From an uncultured Ruminiclostridium sp. (GTDB lineage: Bacteria > Bacillota > Clostridia > Oscillospirales > Acutalibacteraceae), in NCBI GenBank assembly GCA_902490005.1, contig CABUCM010000002.1, forward strand, positions 62,001 through 126,000: a stretch of 64,000 nucleotides of DNA, given 5' to 3'. A model generated the notes under the pieces. That model saw only the letters and a program-made list of their open reading frames with translations. It was not told the origin of the DNA and did no database searches. This document shows positions 33,660 through 42,825 of this stretch, one piece after another. The stretch's first letter is position 1. Each line of letters opens with the position of its first letter. The translations under genes and the position numbers were made by a program.

Positions 33660-35000
33660 ATGAAAACAAAACTATTTGCAAGAGTTCTTTCCTCAATGCT
33701 GGCGGCCTTAATCGCCGCTTCCGCTATGGGCGGGTGCGCCGGCGGATCCGAGGCCCCGGCAGAACCCTCTAACAGTTCTCAGGCCGACGGCAGCAGCCAA
33801 GCCGAGCCAGCAGAAGCGGATGGGGATATCGTGGTCTGGGGATGGAGCGTCGGCGAGGTTCAGACATTATTTGACGCTTTCGTGGAAGACACCGGCTACA
33901 ATGGCAAAATGGAATATGTGACGATCCAGCAAACCGAAGCGTTCCAAAAGCTGCAAACCACCATCAGCGCCGGCCTGGACCTGCCCGACGCTATTTCCAG
34001 CGAGATTGGACAGCGCGGCACCATGATGTCCCTGGGAATCTGGGAGGATTTAAGCGCCGAGCCCTACAATTTTGACGAAACCACGATTTTTGATTATTTC
34101 GGCTCTCTCTGCAAGGACGAAAGCGGGGCCTTCGTGTGCATTCCTATGGATATCAGCACCGCGGGCATGGCCTATAAAAAGGACCTGGCCGAGCAATACT
34201 TAGGCACCTCCGACCGTGGGGAATTGGAAGCCATGCTGTCCGATTGGGATTCCTTTAAGCAGGTGGGTATCGATTTACAGAAGGACACTAACGGAGAAAT
34301 TTTCATGTTCACCGGTCTTTCCAGCGTCAAGTACATTATTGACGGGCAGAATTCCACGCCGGTGATTTCCGACAATAAATTAGATCTGGAAAATTCCGTT
34401 TACAACGCCTTGAATTTCATGGTAGACTTCCGTGACAATAAGGTTTGCGACAATATCAGTGAATCCTCTCCAGCTTACAGCGCCTCCTTTGCCGACGATC
34501 TCCACATCTTTTATCCCTGCGCCTCTTGGGGGCCGGCCTATGTGATCGGGCCGAACGATCCCGACGGGGCGGACACCTGGGGCCTGATGATTCCTCCTGG
34601 CGGCTGCTTCAGCATGGGCGGCTCTGGCAATATGATTCCCGCCGACGCTAAAAATAAAATGGGCGCTTATAAATTTATCAGCTGGCTGGTATCCAAAGAC
34701 GGCACTACCCGCGCCAGGGAGCTGACCGGCAACAACTACGCCAACAAAGAAGCTTACAACGATCCTGATTTCGCCCAGATGAGCGATCCCAGCTTTGGCG
34801 ACCAGAACCTGGGAGAAATCCTCTTTGTGGAAGGCATGCCCACCATTGACCTGCGTCCTGTTTCCGAATACGACGTTACGATTACAGAGGTTTGGAATTA
34901 CGTGATTGAAGCGGTAAACAGCGATAGTTCTATGGACACCCAAAAAGCAATGGAACTGTTTGAAACAGAGATCAGAAACAAGCTGCCTAACTTAGACTAA
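33660..35000 (+). CDS. Sugar ABC transporter substrate-binding lipoprotein
   Basis: 446 residues. Signal peptide with lipobox AMGGC (Cys about 26 in the reading below), then a Ser/Glu-rich linker and a bacterial extracellular solute-binding domain (family 1, CUT1 class). The start is the ATG at 33660 (MKTKLFARVLSS): the longer frame from a TTG at 33636 contains the AAGGAG ribosome-binding site itself. The likely ligand is an oligosaccharide (inference). Two permease genes follow, and a hairpin after this gene (35021-35054) probably keeps it more abundant than the permeases. Confidence 0.9.
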   Translation: MKTKLFARVLSSMLAALIAASAMGGCAGGSEAPAEPSNSSQADGSSQAEPAEADGDIVVWGWSVGEVQTLFDAFVEDTGYNGKMEYVTIQQTEAFQKLQTTISAGLDLPDAISSEIGQRGTMMSLGIWEDLSAEPYNFDETTIFDYFGSLCKDESGAFVCIPMDISTAGMAYKKDLAEQYLGTSDRGELEAMLSDWDSFKQVGIDLQKDTNGEIFMFTGLSSVKYIIDGQNSTPVISDNKLDLENSVYNALNFMVDFRDNKVCDNISESSPAYSASFADDLHIFYPCASWGPAYVIGPNDPDGADTWGLMIPPGGCFSMGGSGNMIPADAKNKMGAYKFISWLVSKDGTTRARELTGNNYANKEAYNDPDFAQMSDPSFGDQNLGEILFVEGMPTIDLRPVSEYDVTITEVWNYVIEAVNSDSSMDTQKAMELFETEIRNKLPNLD

Positions 35001-35020
35001 GACATCTGAAAGCAATCAAA

Positions 35021-35054
35021 AATGAAGGCGGGGAAAGATTTCTCCGCCTTCATT
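35021..35054 (+). other. Hairpin between binding-protein and permease genes
   Basis: AATGAAGGCGG pairs with CCGCCTTCATT around a 12-base loop. No T run follows on the coding strand. Such structures commonly protect the binding-protein mRNA and set stoichiometry. Confidence 0.75.
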
Positions 35055-35074
35055 AAAAGAAAGGAGCGCTTGTT

Positions 35075-36031
35075 ATGACCCAGGGTGCCGCTCGGCGCAA
35101 ACGAAAGCTAACAGGAAAACGGGTTTGGCCTTATCTTTTTTTACTTCCCTTTTTTGTAATCTACCTATCCTTTAATTTCTACCCCCTGATCTATTCCTTT
35201 GTCATCAGCCTGACGGAGTGGGATGGTTTCACAGAGCCTGTTTTTGTAGGCCTTTCCAACTATGTGAATATTTTTACCAAAGACCCCTATTTCTTAAAAT
35301 CTATTGGCAACACGCTGATATTCATGCTTTTTAACGCCCCCTTTGTATTAATCGGCGGGCTGATTTTAGCGACCATGCTTAACAGCAAACTCATACGGGG
35401 ACGCAACGTATATCAATTAGCCACGTTTTTGCCTTATTTGACGATTCCAGTAGCCATTGGCGTTTTGTTTATGCTTCTTTTTGATTGGAACAGCGGTTTG
35501 ATTAATCGGATCTTCGTCTCATTGGGAATTTTCCAGGAGCCGGTCAATTTCTTAGGGGTTGCCGGTCCCGCGCGTTTTGTGGTTATTCTGATGATCAACT
35601 GGAAATACATAGGTTACCATGCCGTCTTTTTTTCCGCGGGCATCACCAGTATTCCCGTGGAGCTTTATGAATCCGCCGAAGTGGACGGCGCCTCCGCGTT
35701 TGTCAAATTTAGAAAGATTACCGTACCCATGCTGCGGCCGATTATAGAATTCCTGCTTATTATGAATATCATCAACGGCTTCCAGCTTTTTGACGAGGTC
35801 AAGGTGCTCTTTTCGCCCTGGCTGTCCGCCAGCGGCTCCGCCGGCAACATCGGCGGGCCTGACCGGGCGGCGCTGACCGCCATTTGGAACCTGTACGACA
35901 CCTCTTTCGGCACCCAAATGCAGTACGGGAAGGGCGCTTCCATCGCCTATGGTTTATTCCTGTTCATTTTATTGTTCTCTTTGGTAGCGCTGCTGATCAC
36001 GAAACGTAAAAATCGCGGGGAGGATGTGTGA
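35075..36031 (+). CDS. Sugar ABC transporter permease, MalF type
   Basis: 318 residues with six to seven membrane helices. The EAA loop reads ELYESAEVDGASAFVKFRKI (about residue 215), typical of CUT1 carbohydrate permeases. The start follows AAGGAG. It is followed by a partner permease 3 bases later. Confidence 0.92.
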   Translation: MTQGAARRKRKLTGKRVWPYLFLLPFFVIYLSFNFYPLIYSFVISLTEWDGFTEPVFVGLSNYVNIFTKDPYFLKSIGNTLIFMLFNAPFVLIGGLILATMLNSKLIRGRNVYQLATFLPYLTIPVAIGVLFMLLFDWNSGLINRIFVSLGIFQEPVNFLGVAGPARFVVILMINWKYIGYHAVFFSAGITSIPVELYESAEVDGASAFVKFRKITVPMLRPIIEFLLIMNIINGFQLFDEVKVLFSPWLSASGSAGNIGGPDRAALTAIWNLYDTSFGTQMQYGKGASIAYGLFLFILLFSLVALLITKRKNRGEDV

Positions 36032-36034
36032 TTC

Positions 36035-36856
36035 ATGAAAGCAAAATCGATGAAGAAGCTCTTCCTGACGCTATTTTTGATATTCTGCTCGCTGATCTTT
36101 GTGTTTCCTTTTTACACCATGATTATGATGAGCACCCATTACAGCGAGGATATTTATAAGGGGATTCCCCTTTTGCCAGGCGGATACTTGTTGGAAAACC
36201 TGAAAACCGTATTCAGCGCCCATTTTGAGGTGTACTATGTCAACAGCCTGGTTACCGCCGTCAGCGCGGCCTTTCTATCTATTTTAGTCAGCTGCCTGTG
36301 CGGATACTCCTTCTCAAAATTTCAATTTAAAGGCCGCAAGTTCCTCTTTAATTTCGTTATGGTTACGATGATGATCCCCGCCCAGCTTGGGTTGGTTGCC
36401 TTTGTGATCGAAATGAAGGGAATCGGCTGGATCAACACGCTGCTGCCATTGATTATCCCCCCGGCCGCCACCGGCTTCGGCGTATATTGGATGAAAAACT
36501 ATATGAGCGGCACCCTTCCTACGGAAATCCTGGAAAGCGGCAGAATCGACGGGGCCGGGGAGCTTCGCATTTTTTTCAACATTGCCATTCCCTGCATCAA
36601 ACCGGCGCTGCTGTCTCTGGGGCTGATAAACTTTGTCAGCAATTGGAATGCCTATCTCATCCCTCTCATCGTGCTGAACAAGCCTGAAACTTATACCGTG
36701 CCGATTGGTATCATCAGCCTCAATTCCTCTTACCGAAACGATTTGGCCGCCAAAATCACCGCCTTATCCCTTGGCACGCTGCCTTTAATCATCCTTTTCG
36801 GCATCACCTCTAAATCCTTTATCAGCGGAATTACCATGGGCGCTGTCAAGGGGTAA
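36035..36856 (+). CDS. Sugar ABC transporter permease, MalG type
   Basis: 273 residues, six membrane helices, EAA motif EILESGRIDGAGELRIF (about residue 165), ending with the GAVKG common to this family. It starts 3 bases after the first permease, so the two are translated together. No ATPase gene follows; the MsmK/UgpC-type ATPase must come from elsewhere. Confidence 0.92.
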   Translation: MKAKSMKKLFLTLFLIFCSLIFVFPFYTMIMMSTHYSEDIYKGIPLLPGGYLLENLKTVFSAHFEVYYVNSLVTAVSAAFLSILVSCLCGYSFSKFQFKGRKFLFNFVMVTMMIPAQLGLVAFVIEMKGIGWINTLLPLIIPPAATGFGVYWMKNYMSGTLPTEILESGRIDGAGELRIFFNIAIPCIKPALLSLGLINFVSNWNAYLIPLIVLNKPETYTVPIGIISLNSSYRNDLAAKITALSLGTLPLIILFGITSKSFISGITMGAVKG

Positions 36857-36896
36857 AACAATCTTTAAATCTTAGATTTTCAACAGGAGGCATTTT

Positions 36897-37868
36897 ATGC
36901 AGACAAAAAATATTGGAACCAGCGGCGTTCAGGTATCGGAAATAATCCTTGGCTGCTGGGTGATGGGCGGCGCCCAATGGGGCGGCGCCGACGACAATGA
37001 ATCCATCCAGGCAATCCACGCCGCTCAGGACGCAGGCATTAACACCCTGGACACCGCCGAAGCATATAACGACGGCTACTCTGAAACCATTATTGGAAAA
37101 GCCATTCAAGCGCATCCCCACGACTATGTCATTTCCTCCAAGGCCCTTAATTGCCATTCAAGGCACGACGATTTAAAAGCCGCCTGTGAAAACAGCTTAC
37201 GGCGCTTGGGCCGGGATTATTTGGATATCTATTTTCTCCATTGGCCCTCCCATTTTTATGGCGGGGAAAAAGTGCCTCTGGAAGAAACCATCGGCGCTAT
37301 GTCAGAATTGAAGAAGGAAGGGAAAATCCGGGCCATCGGGCTTTCCAATTTCTCTGTAGAAGAATTTGAAATCGCAATGAAAATTGACCGGATTGACGTT
37401 TATCAGCCGCCGTTTAACATTCTGTGGAGGCGGATGGAAGAGGAAAACCTGCCCTATTGCGTAAAAAACAACATTTCTATCATCTCCTATTCCCCCATTG
37501 CCCAGGGCTTGCTCAGCGGAAAATTCACCATAGATTCCGTATTCCCTGAAAATGATATCCGGGGCGGCACGCCTTTATTCCTGCCGGAAAACAGAACCCG
37601 CGCGCTGAATCTCATTGAGGAGATCCGCCCTATCGCTGAAAAATACGGCAAAACCCTGGCGCAGCTGGCTATCCGATGGGTTATGCAGTTCCCCGGCGTT
37701 ACCGCCCCCATCGTGGGTGGGCGCACAGACAAGCAGGTTTGGGAAAACACCGGCGCGTGCGGCTGGGATCTAGAACAGGAAGACTTTGATAAAATCGATC
37801 TTTTAAGCCGTGAATTTTGGCGCCAGACGCCCCATTATAACCACTTTTTTGATACTACTATTGTTTAA
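36897..37868 (+). CDS. Aldo/keto reductase
   Basis: 323 residues, NAD(P)H-dependent (beta/alpha)8 reductase. The catalytic tetrad is visible: Asp and Tyr in LDTAEAYNDGYSE (about 50-60), Lys in YVISSKALN (about 82) and His in YFLHWPSHF (about 118). Downstream IRWVMQFPGVTAPIVGG is the typical cofactor-binding end. It is the last gene of the ABC importer operon, so it may reduce the imported sugar or one of its products (inference). Confidence 0.88.
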   Translation: MQTKNIGTSGVQVSEIILGCWVMGGAQWGGADDNESIQAIHAAQDAGINTLDTAEAYNDGYSETIIGKAIQAHPHDYVISSKALNCHSRHDDLKAACENSLRRLGRDYLDIYFLHWPSHFYGGEKVPLEETIGAMSELKKEGKIRAIGLSNFSVEEFEIAMKIDRIDVYQPPFNILWRRMEEENLPYCVKNNISIISYSPIAQGLLSGKFTIDSVFPENDIRGGTPLFLPENRTRALNLIEEIRPIAEKYGKTLAQLAIRWVMQFPGVTAPIVGGRTDKQVWENTGACGWDLEQEDFDKIDLLSREFWRQTPHYNHFFDTTIV

Positions 37869-37882
37869 CGTAACACATTGAT

Positions 37883-37934
37883 AACATACAAAGATAGGCT
37901 GCGCTAAAAATAGCGCAGCCTATCTTTGTATGTT
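37883..37934. terminator. Strong bidirectional terminator after ABC operon
   Basis: A 24-base perfect stem (left arm AACATACAAAGATAGGCTGC plus GCTA, right arm its complement) with loop AAAA. It follows the aldo/keto reductase after 14 bases and also sits just past the stop of the minus-strand remnant at 37946. Confidence 0.85.
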
Positions 37935-37945
37935 GAAAGCCGCTC

Positions 37946-38140
37946 CTAAATCAACGGCCCGCGCCGTCCGTAAAAGGGCACAAAATACGCTTCGTTGGTT
38001 GATACGTTGCCGCACATTAACAGGGCAGGCGGTACCGTGATTTTCCAGTACATCCGCAAACGGCCGCATCTATCAGAGCCGCTTCATAATAAATCCCCCG
38101 AAATGTGTTTACGCCGGCGTAATCATAGAGAAATAGTTAA
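37946..38140 (-). pseudogene. Possible frameshifted C-terminal gene remnant
   Basis: On the minus strand, one frame reads YDYAGVNTFRGIYYEAALID (about 38130-38065). After a one-base shift the next reads MYWKITVPPALLMCGNV... ending in RRGPLI and a TAG at 37946, followed by the strong terminator at 37883-37934. Two protein-like pieces in adjacent frames followed by a terminator look like the end of a decayed gene. I do not recognise the protein, and both pieces are too short to be sure. The remaining gap (38140-38336) shows nothing else. Confidence 0.25.
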
Positions 38141-38336
38141 CGGTTGCAATTCCATTTTTGCCTTAGAAATTCCCGTTACAAGTTATCAGACCTCTCAAAA
38201 ATTAAAATTATTTAAGTAGAAACTATTTACAGTATATGGCGTTTTCTTCTTTTCGCTTTTTGGCGCCTCATTTTTGTTAAAAAGGGCAAACCGATAAAAG
38301 CGGCTCAAATACAGAAACCAAAGGACAAGGAAGAGA

Positions 38337-38376
38337 CCGGAATCTGCGTTTTCTCATTTTATGTTCCAGATTCCGG
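38337..38376 (-). terminator. Hairpin after alpha-L-rhamnosidase gene, probable terminator
   Basis: CCGGAATCTG pairs with CAGATTCCGG around a 20-base loop, 32 bases past the stop codon at 38408. The following run (TCTCTTCCTTG) is pyrimidine-rich but not a clean T tract. Confidence 0.55.
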
Positions 38377-38407
38377 CCTCTGTTCATCTTTACCCGCTTG
38401 CGCGCTT

Positions 38408-41284
38408 TTACATGACGCTTCTGAGCTTTTGGTCTAGCAGCCGTTGAAGCTCCGGCGGTATGGCAATAAAGGGCGTGTTCATTAGATCGATTAAAGCGGG
38501 GGTTTCCTTTACAAAAGGCAGGGCCGCATAAGCGCTTCCCAGGTCAAGGGCGTTTTTATCCATCGCCTTCCGATCCTTTTCATCTTCAATCAGATCCTTC
38601 AGCACTGGGAAAAAAAGTTCTTCCAGGATCTTGACCGTATCCTTGTTCGCCATCAGGTCATCCATCAGGCTGTAAACGCTGTACCGGGGGCCATAGGGAA
38701 CAGTGAGCGGATACGAGATCCGATAGCTGCCCGCCGGCAGCTCCATCTCCGCCGACGAGCCCGCCTGAACCGCCGGCACAGGTTCCCTGCCCGCGGGCAC
38801 CGTGATGCTGACGCTTTGAGCGTCGGCGTCCGGCAGCACCAGCTTAGCGCTGGCATTAAAGGGAATTTCCACGGAAAGGGAAATAACATTGTCCTGTAAG
38901 GCCCATTCTACCCGGTATTGGCCGGCCGCGGTTTTTACAGCGCCTTTAACCCATGGAATCCGGTAATCCGGCTTAGGAGCGATCACCGCTTTCCGGAAGC
39001 CCGGCGTCTCCTCAACGGGACGCAGCCCCACCATATCCCGGTACATCCACTCCACAATGGAGCCGTAGGCGTAATGGTTCAGGGAATTCATTTCTGTTCC
39101 GCTGATGGAACCATCCGGCAGCACGGAATTCCACCGCTCCCACACGGTAGTAGCTCCCATCAGCACCTCGTACAGCCAGCCCGGATAGCCCTTCTCCAGC
39201 AGCAGGTGATAGGCAAGGTCATTCATACCATGATTGGAAAGCACCCTGCACAGGTAGGGTGTTCCCACAAAGCCAGTGCACAAATGGTAATTGTGGTTCT
39301 TCAGCTGCGTCAGCAGCCCCTGGCAGGTCCTTTCATAAAAGGCGTCGGGAACCAAACCCATAAACAGCGCCACCACGTGGGCGGTCATGGTATCCACTCC
39401 AAGCCTGCCCATCGGGGTAAAATATTCCTTTTGGAATGCCTCCTTAATTTGGGAGGCCAGGGTCCGGTAAACCTCCGCTTCTTCCTCGTAGCCTAACACC
39501 TCCGCCGCTTTCCGCACAAGATCGGCGGAATAATAGTAATACGCCGAGGCGATAAACGCCGGATCGGTGGCGCCGTACACGCCGCCCTTCACCGGGCCGT
39601 CCAAGGCCAGCCAGTCGCCGAAATGGCTGCCGTTTTTCCACAGCCGTTTCCCGCCATCCTGATCGTCTTGCTCCCGCATGTATTCTACCCAGGCTTTCAT
39701 GCTGTCGAACTGGCGGCGCAGAATGTCCTTTTTGCCATAATACAGGTAGCTGTTCCACGGAATTACCGTGGCCGCCTCACCCCAGGCGGTGGACCCGTCT
39801 CCTCTATAATTCGCGGTGGGTACTACGTAGGGCACGCTTCCGTTCAGCTTTTTCTGCTCGCAGTATACATCCCGGCCGTATTTCGTGTAAAAGGTGTAAA
39901 CATCCGTGTTGAAACAAGCGGTGCCAGAGAAAATCTGGGCGTCTCCCGTCCAGCCCATGCGCTCGTCCCTCTGGGGACAGTCGGTAGGCACGTCTAAAAA
40001 GTTGCCCTTCTGCCCCCACTTGGCGTTGATAAACAACTGGTTCACCAGCGGGTCGCTGGTTTCAATAAAGCCAAGCTCCTCCATTTCGGAGTAAAGGGCC
40101 ACTCCCCGGAACTGCTCCGGGTCCAAAGCGCCTACCCAGCCGGTAATTTTGGCGTACCGGAACCCGTAAAACGTGAAATGGGGGCGCACCCGCCGGCCGG
40201 TGCCGTCGGAGATATAAGTAAACTCCGCTTTCGCGGCCCTCAGGTTATCCCGGTAGAAATTCCCGTTTTGCAGGATCTCGCCGAATTGAAGATACAGCTT
40301 TGTGCCCTTGGGCTGGGTATCGGTAAAGGTAAGCCATCCAACTAGATTTTGGCCTAAATCCAGAACCGTTTCCCCCGCCGGGGTATGAATCACCTCGATA
40401 GGCTTCAGGTGCTCATGGGCCAAAATCCGGGGGCTAAGCCGGGGCTGAAGACGCTCATAGCCAAGCTCCAGTTCCTCTGTTTCAAAAATTTCGCTGGTAT
40501 CCATATTGGGGTCAAAATACTCTCCGTCGTAAATGCTGCAGCTGACAATCCCGTTCTTCCTGGCTTTCCACCGGGTATCCGTACCAATGGTCTCAACGGT
40601 GCCGTCCTCATACCAGATCACCAGGTCGCCGATGCAGGCCAGCCGGTCCCCGTAATTGTTTTCCTGGAGGGTCAGGCTGTAAAGGCCCTTATACCAGCCG
40701 TCTCCCAGCATAAACTCCAGCCGGTTTTCTCCCTGTTTCAGCTCCAGCTCATAGGTCTGGTACTGCAGCCAGGAATCGTAATCGTGAAGGCCGGGCAGCA
40801 AATATTCCTCGCCCTGCTTTTCCCCATTGAGGTAAAGCTCGTAGACGCCCAGTCCGACGCCGTAAAGCCGGGCCTTTTTTACCGGCTTATCCACTTGGAT
40901 ATCCCGATAAACCGTCACCTGGGTCTTGGGGTCCGTTTTCGGAGAAATCCATTTCCCCGTCCAGCTGCCATCCTTTGGCGTTTCAAACCAAGCGGGTTCG
41001 CTCTCCGCCTGGTCTCCGTTGTCCGCCCAAACGCGCACCTTCCAAAAATAGCGGGTGCTGGGCTTCCAGTCCGCCTCCGGCTCAAAATCCAAGGGGTCGA
41101 TGTCGCTCCGCTCCCCGCTGTCATAGACAAGCCTGGAAAACGCCTCGTCCTCCGCGATCCAGACCCGGGCGCTTTTCTGCCGGATGCCGGCAGTATCCTC
41201 TACCACGTAGGATAGGCTTACAACACCCAGGTCAAACCCCAGGGGATAGGCCAAACGGTTTACCATTAGTTGTGAAACTTTCAT
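38408..41284 (-). CDS. GH78 alpha-L-rhamnosidase
   Basis: 958 residues, no signal peptide, so intracellular. The N-terminal fibronectin-like and CBM67-like beta domains (to about 310) precede the (alpha/alpha)6 barrel (about 430-800). The catalytic region contains PTDCPQRDERMGWTGDAQIF and the following AWGEAATVIPW, matching GH78; AALDG-type NGSHFGDWLALDG and VWERWNS are also typical. An extra C-terminal helical extension (about the last 90 residues, rich in Leu, Lys and Asp) follows the usual C-terminal beta domain. The start overlaps the response-regulator gene end by 4 bases (ATGA). It releases alpha-L-rhamnose from imported glycosides (inference). Confidence 0.9.
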   Translation of the reverse strand: MKVSQLMVNRLAYPLGFDLGVVSLSYVVEDTAGIRQKSARVWIAEDEAFSRLVYDSGERSDIDPLDFEPEADWKPSTRYFWKVRVWADNGDQAESEPAWFETPKDGSWTGKWISPKTDPKTQVTVYRDIQVDKPVKKARLYGVGLGVYELYLNGEKQGEEYLLPGLHDYDSWLQYQTYELELKQGENRLEFMLGDGWYKGLYSLTLQENNYGDRLACIGDLVIWYEDGTVETIGTDTRWKARKNGIVSCSIYDGEYFDPNMDTSEIFETEELELGYERLQPRLSPRILAHEHLKPIEVIHTPAGETVLDLGQNLVGWLTFTDTQPKGTKLYLQFGEILQNGNFYRDNLRAAKAEFTYISDGTGRRVRPHFTFYGFRYAKITGWVGALDPEQFRGVALYSEMEELGFIETSDPLVNQLFINAKWGQKGNFLDVPTDCPQRDERMGWTGDAQIFSGTACFNTDVYTFYTKYGRDVYCEQKKLNGSVPYVVPTANYRGDGSTAWGEAATVIPWNSYLYYGKKDILRRQFDSMKAWVEYMREQDDQDGGKRLWKNGSHFGDWLALDGPVKGGVYGATDPAFIASAYYYYSADLVRKAAEVLGYEEEAEVYRTLASQIKEAFQKEYFTPMGRLGVDTMTAHVVALFMGLVPDAFYERTCQGLLTQLKNHNYHLCTGFVGTPYLCRVLSNHGMNDLAYHLLLEKGYPGWLYEVLMGATTVWERWNSVLPDGSISGTEMNSLNHYAYGSIVEWMYRDMVGLRPVEETPGFRKAVIAPKPDYRIPWVKGAVKTAAGQYRVEWALQDNVISLSVEIPFNASAKLVLPDADAQSVSITVPAGREPVPAVQAGSSAEMELPAGSYRISYPLTVPYGPRYSVYSLMDDLMANKDTVKILEELFFPVLKDLIEDEKDRKAMDKNALDLGSAYAALPFVKETPALIDLMNTPFIAIPPELQRLLDQKLRSVM

Positions 41285-42825
41285 AGCGATTTTTCTCCTT
41301 TATTCTTTTGGTTGGCCGCCTCGCTGCTTTTTTTCTTTTTTACGCCCTCGATAAATTCGCTGGGGCACACGCCGGTGTAGGAGCGAAACACCCGGCTGAA
41401 ATAAAACTGATCCCGGTAGCCCAAACGCTCCGCCACGTCCTTAATCAGCAGTTCGGGATCATCCCGGATCATTTCCTTGGCCTTTTCCACCCGCGTTTGG
41501 GTCAGATAGGTGCTCACGGCCATTCCCTGGTACCGGCGGAAAAGCTTGCCCAGATAGGTTTGGGAAATATTAAACCTCTGGCATAGGTCCTGGGCACCCT
41601 CAATGGATTCCAAATGCCCGGACACATAGTCCCGCACCCGGCCGATAAATTCTTCCGTATCCAGCTTTTTCAGGGGGTCCTCGTTTTTAGCCTCCCGGAA
41701 CAGGATTTCCTGGACGCTGTTGATTAGCTGATCCAGATCCACAGAGGTGGAGAAGGCTTCCTCGATCGCGTATTCATTCTCCATATATTCCTCGTCGTAC
41801 TTTTCCCTTCCCTGCACCTTGGCAAGAGACAGGTACATTCCCCGGATTTCCCGTTCCACCCACAGCAGGCCCCGGTCTTTCTCGTCGAAAACCCGCAGGG
41901 TCCGTTCCATGGCCTTTTTCGCCTTTTCGTAATCCTTTTTCCCAATGTAATATTGAAACGCCGACAAGGCGTTCCGCTCCTCATCGGACAGAACCACGGG
42001 GATTTCCGTAAAATCCTCGATATGGATTCTCCGGTTCCTTCCCAAAATCACGTTGCAGTCCAGCACGTGATAGAGCTTTTTCACCGTTCCGCAGATTTTA
42101 TCGCAGGAAACCGGCTGTCTGGATAAAATAGTAGTGGAATAGCCGGAAACGGTGGATTCCTTTTGGGCCTGCCGCTGAAGCATTTCCTCAAACTCCGGCT
42201 GGCGAAACATGCCCACCGGACACAGGTACAAATTTTCCATTTCATCCCGGCCATAGGTAATAAGAAGCTCGTGGATATCCGAAAACACCTCCCGGGAATT
42301 TTGGGCGGAAAACCGCATGGGAAAGCCATTCCGCCTGACCAGGGCCGTCCAGAACCTCTGGTTGCCGAAGTATTTTCGCAGGGCCTCTTCCGGGACCTCC
42401 GAGGCGTGATATAACTGCCGGAGCAGCTTCACCCGTTCCTCGTAGTACCTTTTCTCCAGCGTTTTTGAAAGCTCCTCCAGCATCTGCTGAAGCCTTTGGG
42501 GCGCCACCGGCTTGAGCAGATAATTCCTCGCGCCGTTTTCCATGGCCAGCCTGGCATACTCAAACTCAGAGTAGCCGCTGACCACGATCATTATCACCGG
42601 CAGCCCCAGCCGTTTAATCGCCGCGGACATCTCAAGCCCATTCATCACCGGCATCTGAATATCGAAAAGAAGCACATCCGGCTTCTTTTCCTCCACCAGC
42701 GCCAGGGCTGTTTTCGCGTCGTCCGCCACAGCTACCACCTGGTACTGGGGACATCGCTTTTCGATGATGGTGGAAAGGTACTGGATCGCCGCCGGCTCGT
42801 CGTCAACAATGATTACCGTATACAT
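41281..42825 (-). CDS. YesN-type response regulator, AraC HTH
   Basis: 514 residues: receiver with phosphoacceptor Asp in DVLLFDIQMPVMNGLEM (about 55), long middle region, and two AraC helix-turn-helix motifs at the C-terminus (LCQRFNISQTYLGKLFRRY and KDVAERLGYRDQFYFSRVF). It overlaps the histidine kinase gene by one base (TAATG) and the rhamnosidase gene by four, so all three are translationally coupled. Confidence 0.9.
   Translation of the reverse strand: MYTVIIVDDEPAAIQYLSTIIEKRCPQYQVVAVADDAKTALALVEEKKPDVLLFDIQMPVMNGLEMSAAIKRLGLPVIMIVVSGYSEFEYARLAMENGARNYLLKPVAPQRLQQMLEELSKTLEKRYYEERVKLLRQLYHASEVPEEALRKYFGNQRFWTALVRRNGFPMRFSAQNSREVFSDIHELLITYGRDEMENLYLCPVGMFRQPEFEEMLQRQAQKESTVSGYSTTILSRQPVSCDKICGTVKKLYHVLDCNVILGRNRRIHIEDFTEIPVVLSDEERNALSAFQYYIGKKDYEKAKKAMERTLRVFDEKDRGLLWVEREIRGMYLSLAKVQGREKYDEEYMENEYAIEEAFSTSVDLDQLINSVQEILFREAKNEDPLKKLDTEEFIGRVRDYVSGHLESIEGAQDLCQRFNISQTYLGKLFRRYQGMAVSTYLTQTRVEKAKEMIRDDPELLIKDVAERLGYRDQFYFSRVFRSYTGVCPSEFIEGVKKKKSSEAANQKNKGEKSL

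Noticed and set aside
37995..38219. 74-residue plus-strand frame in the gap after the ABC operon
   Set aside because: No ribosome-binding site, low-complexity composition, and it lies opposite the possible minus-strand gene remnant.
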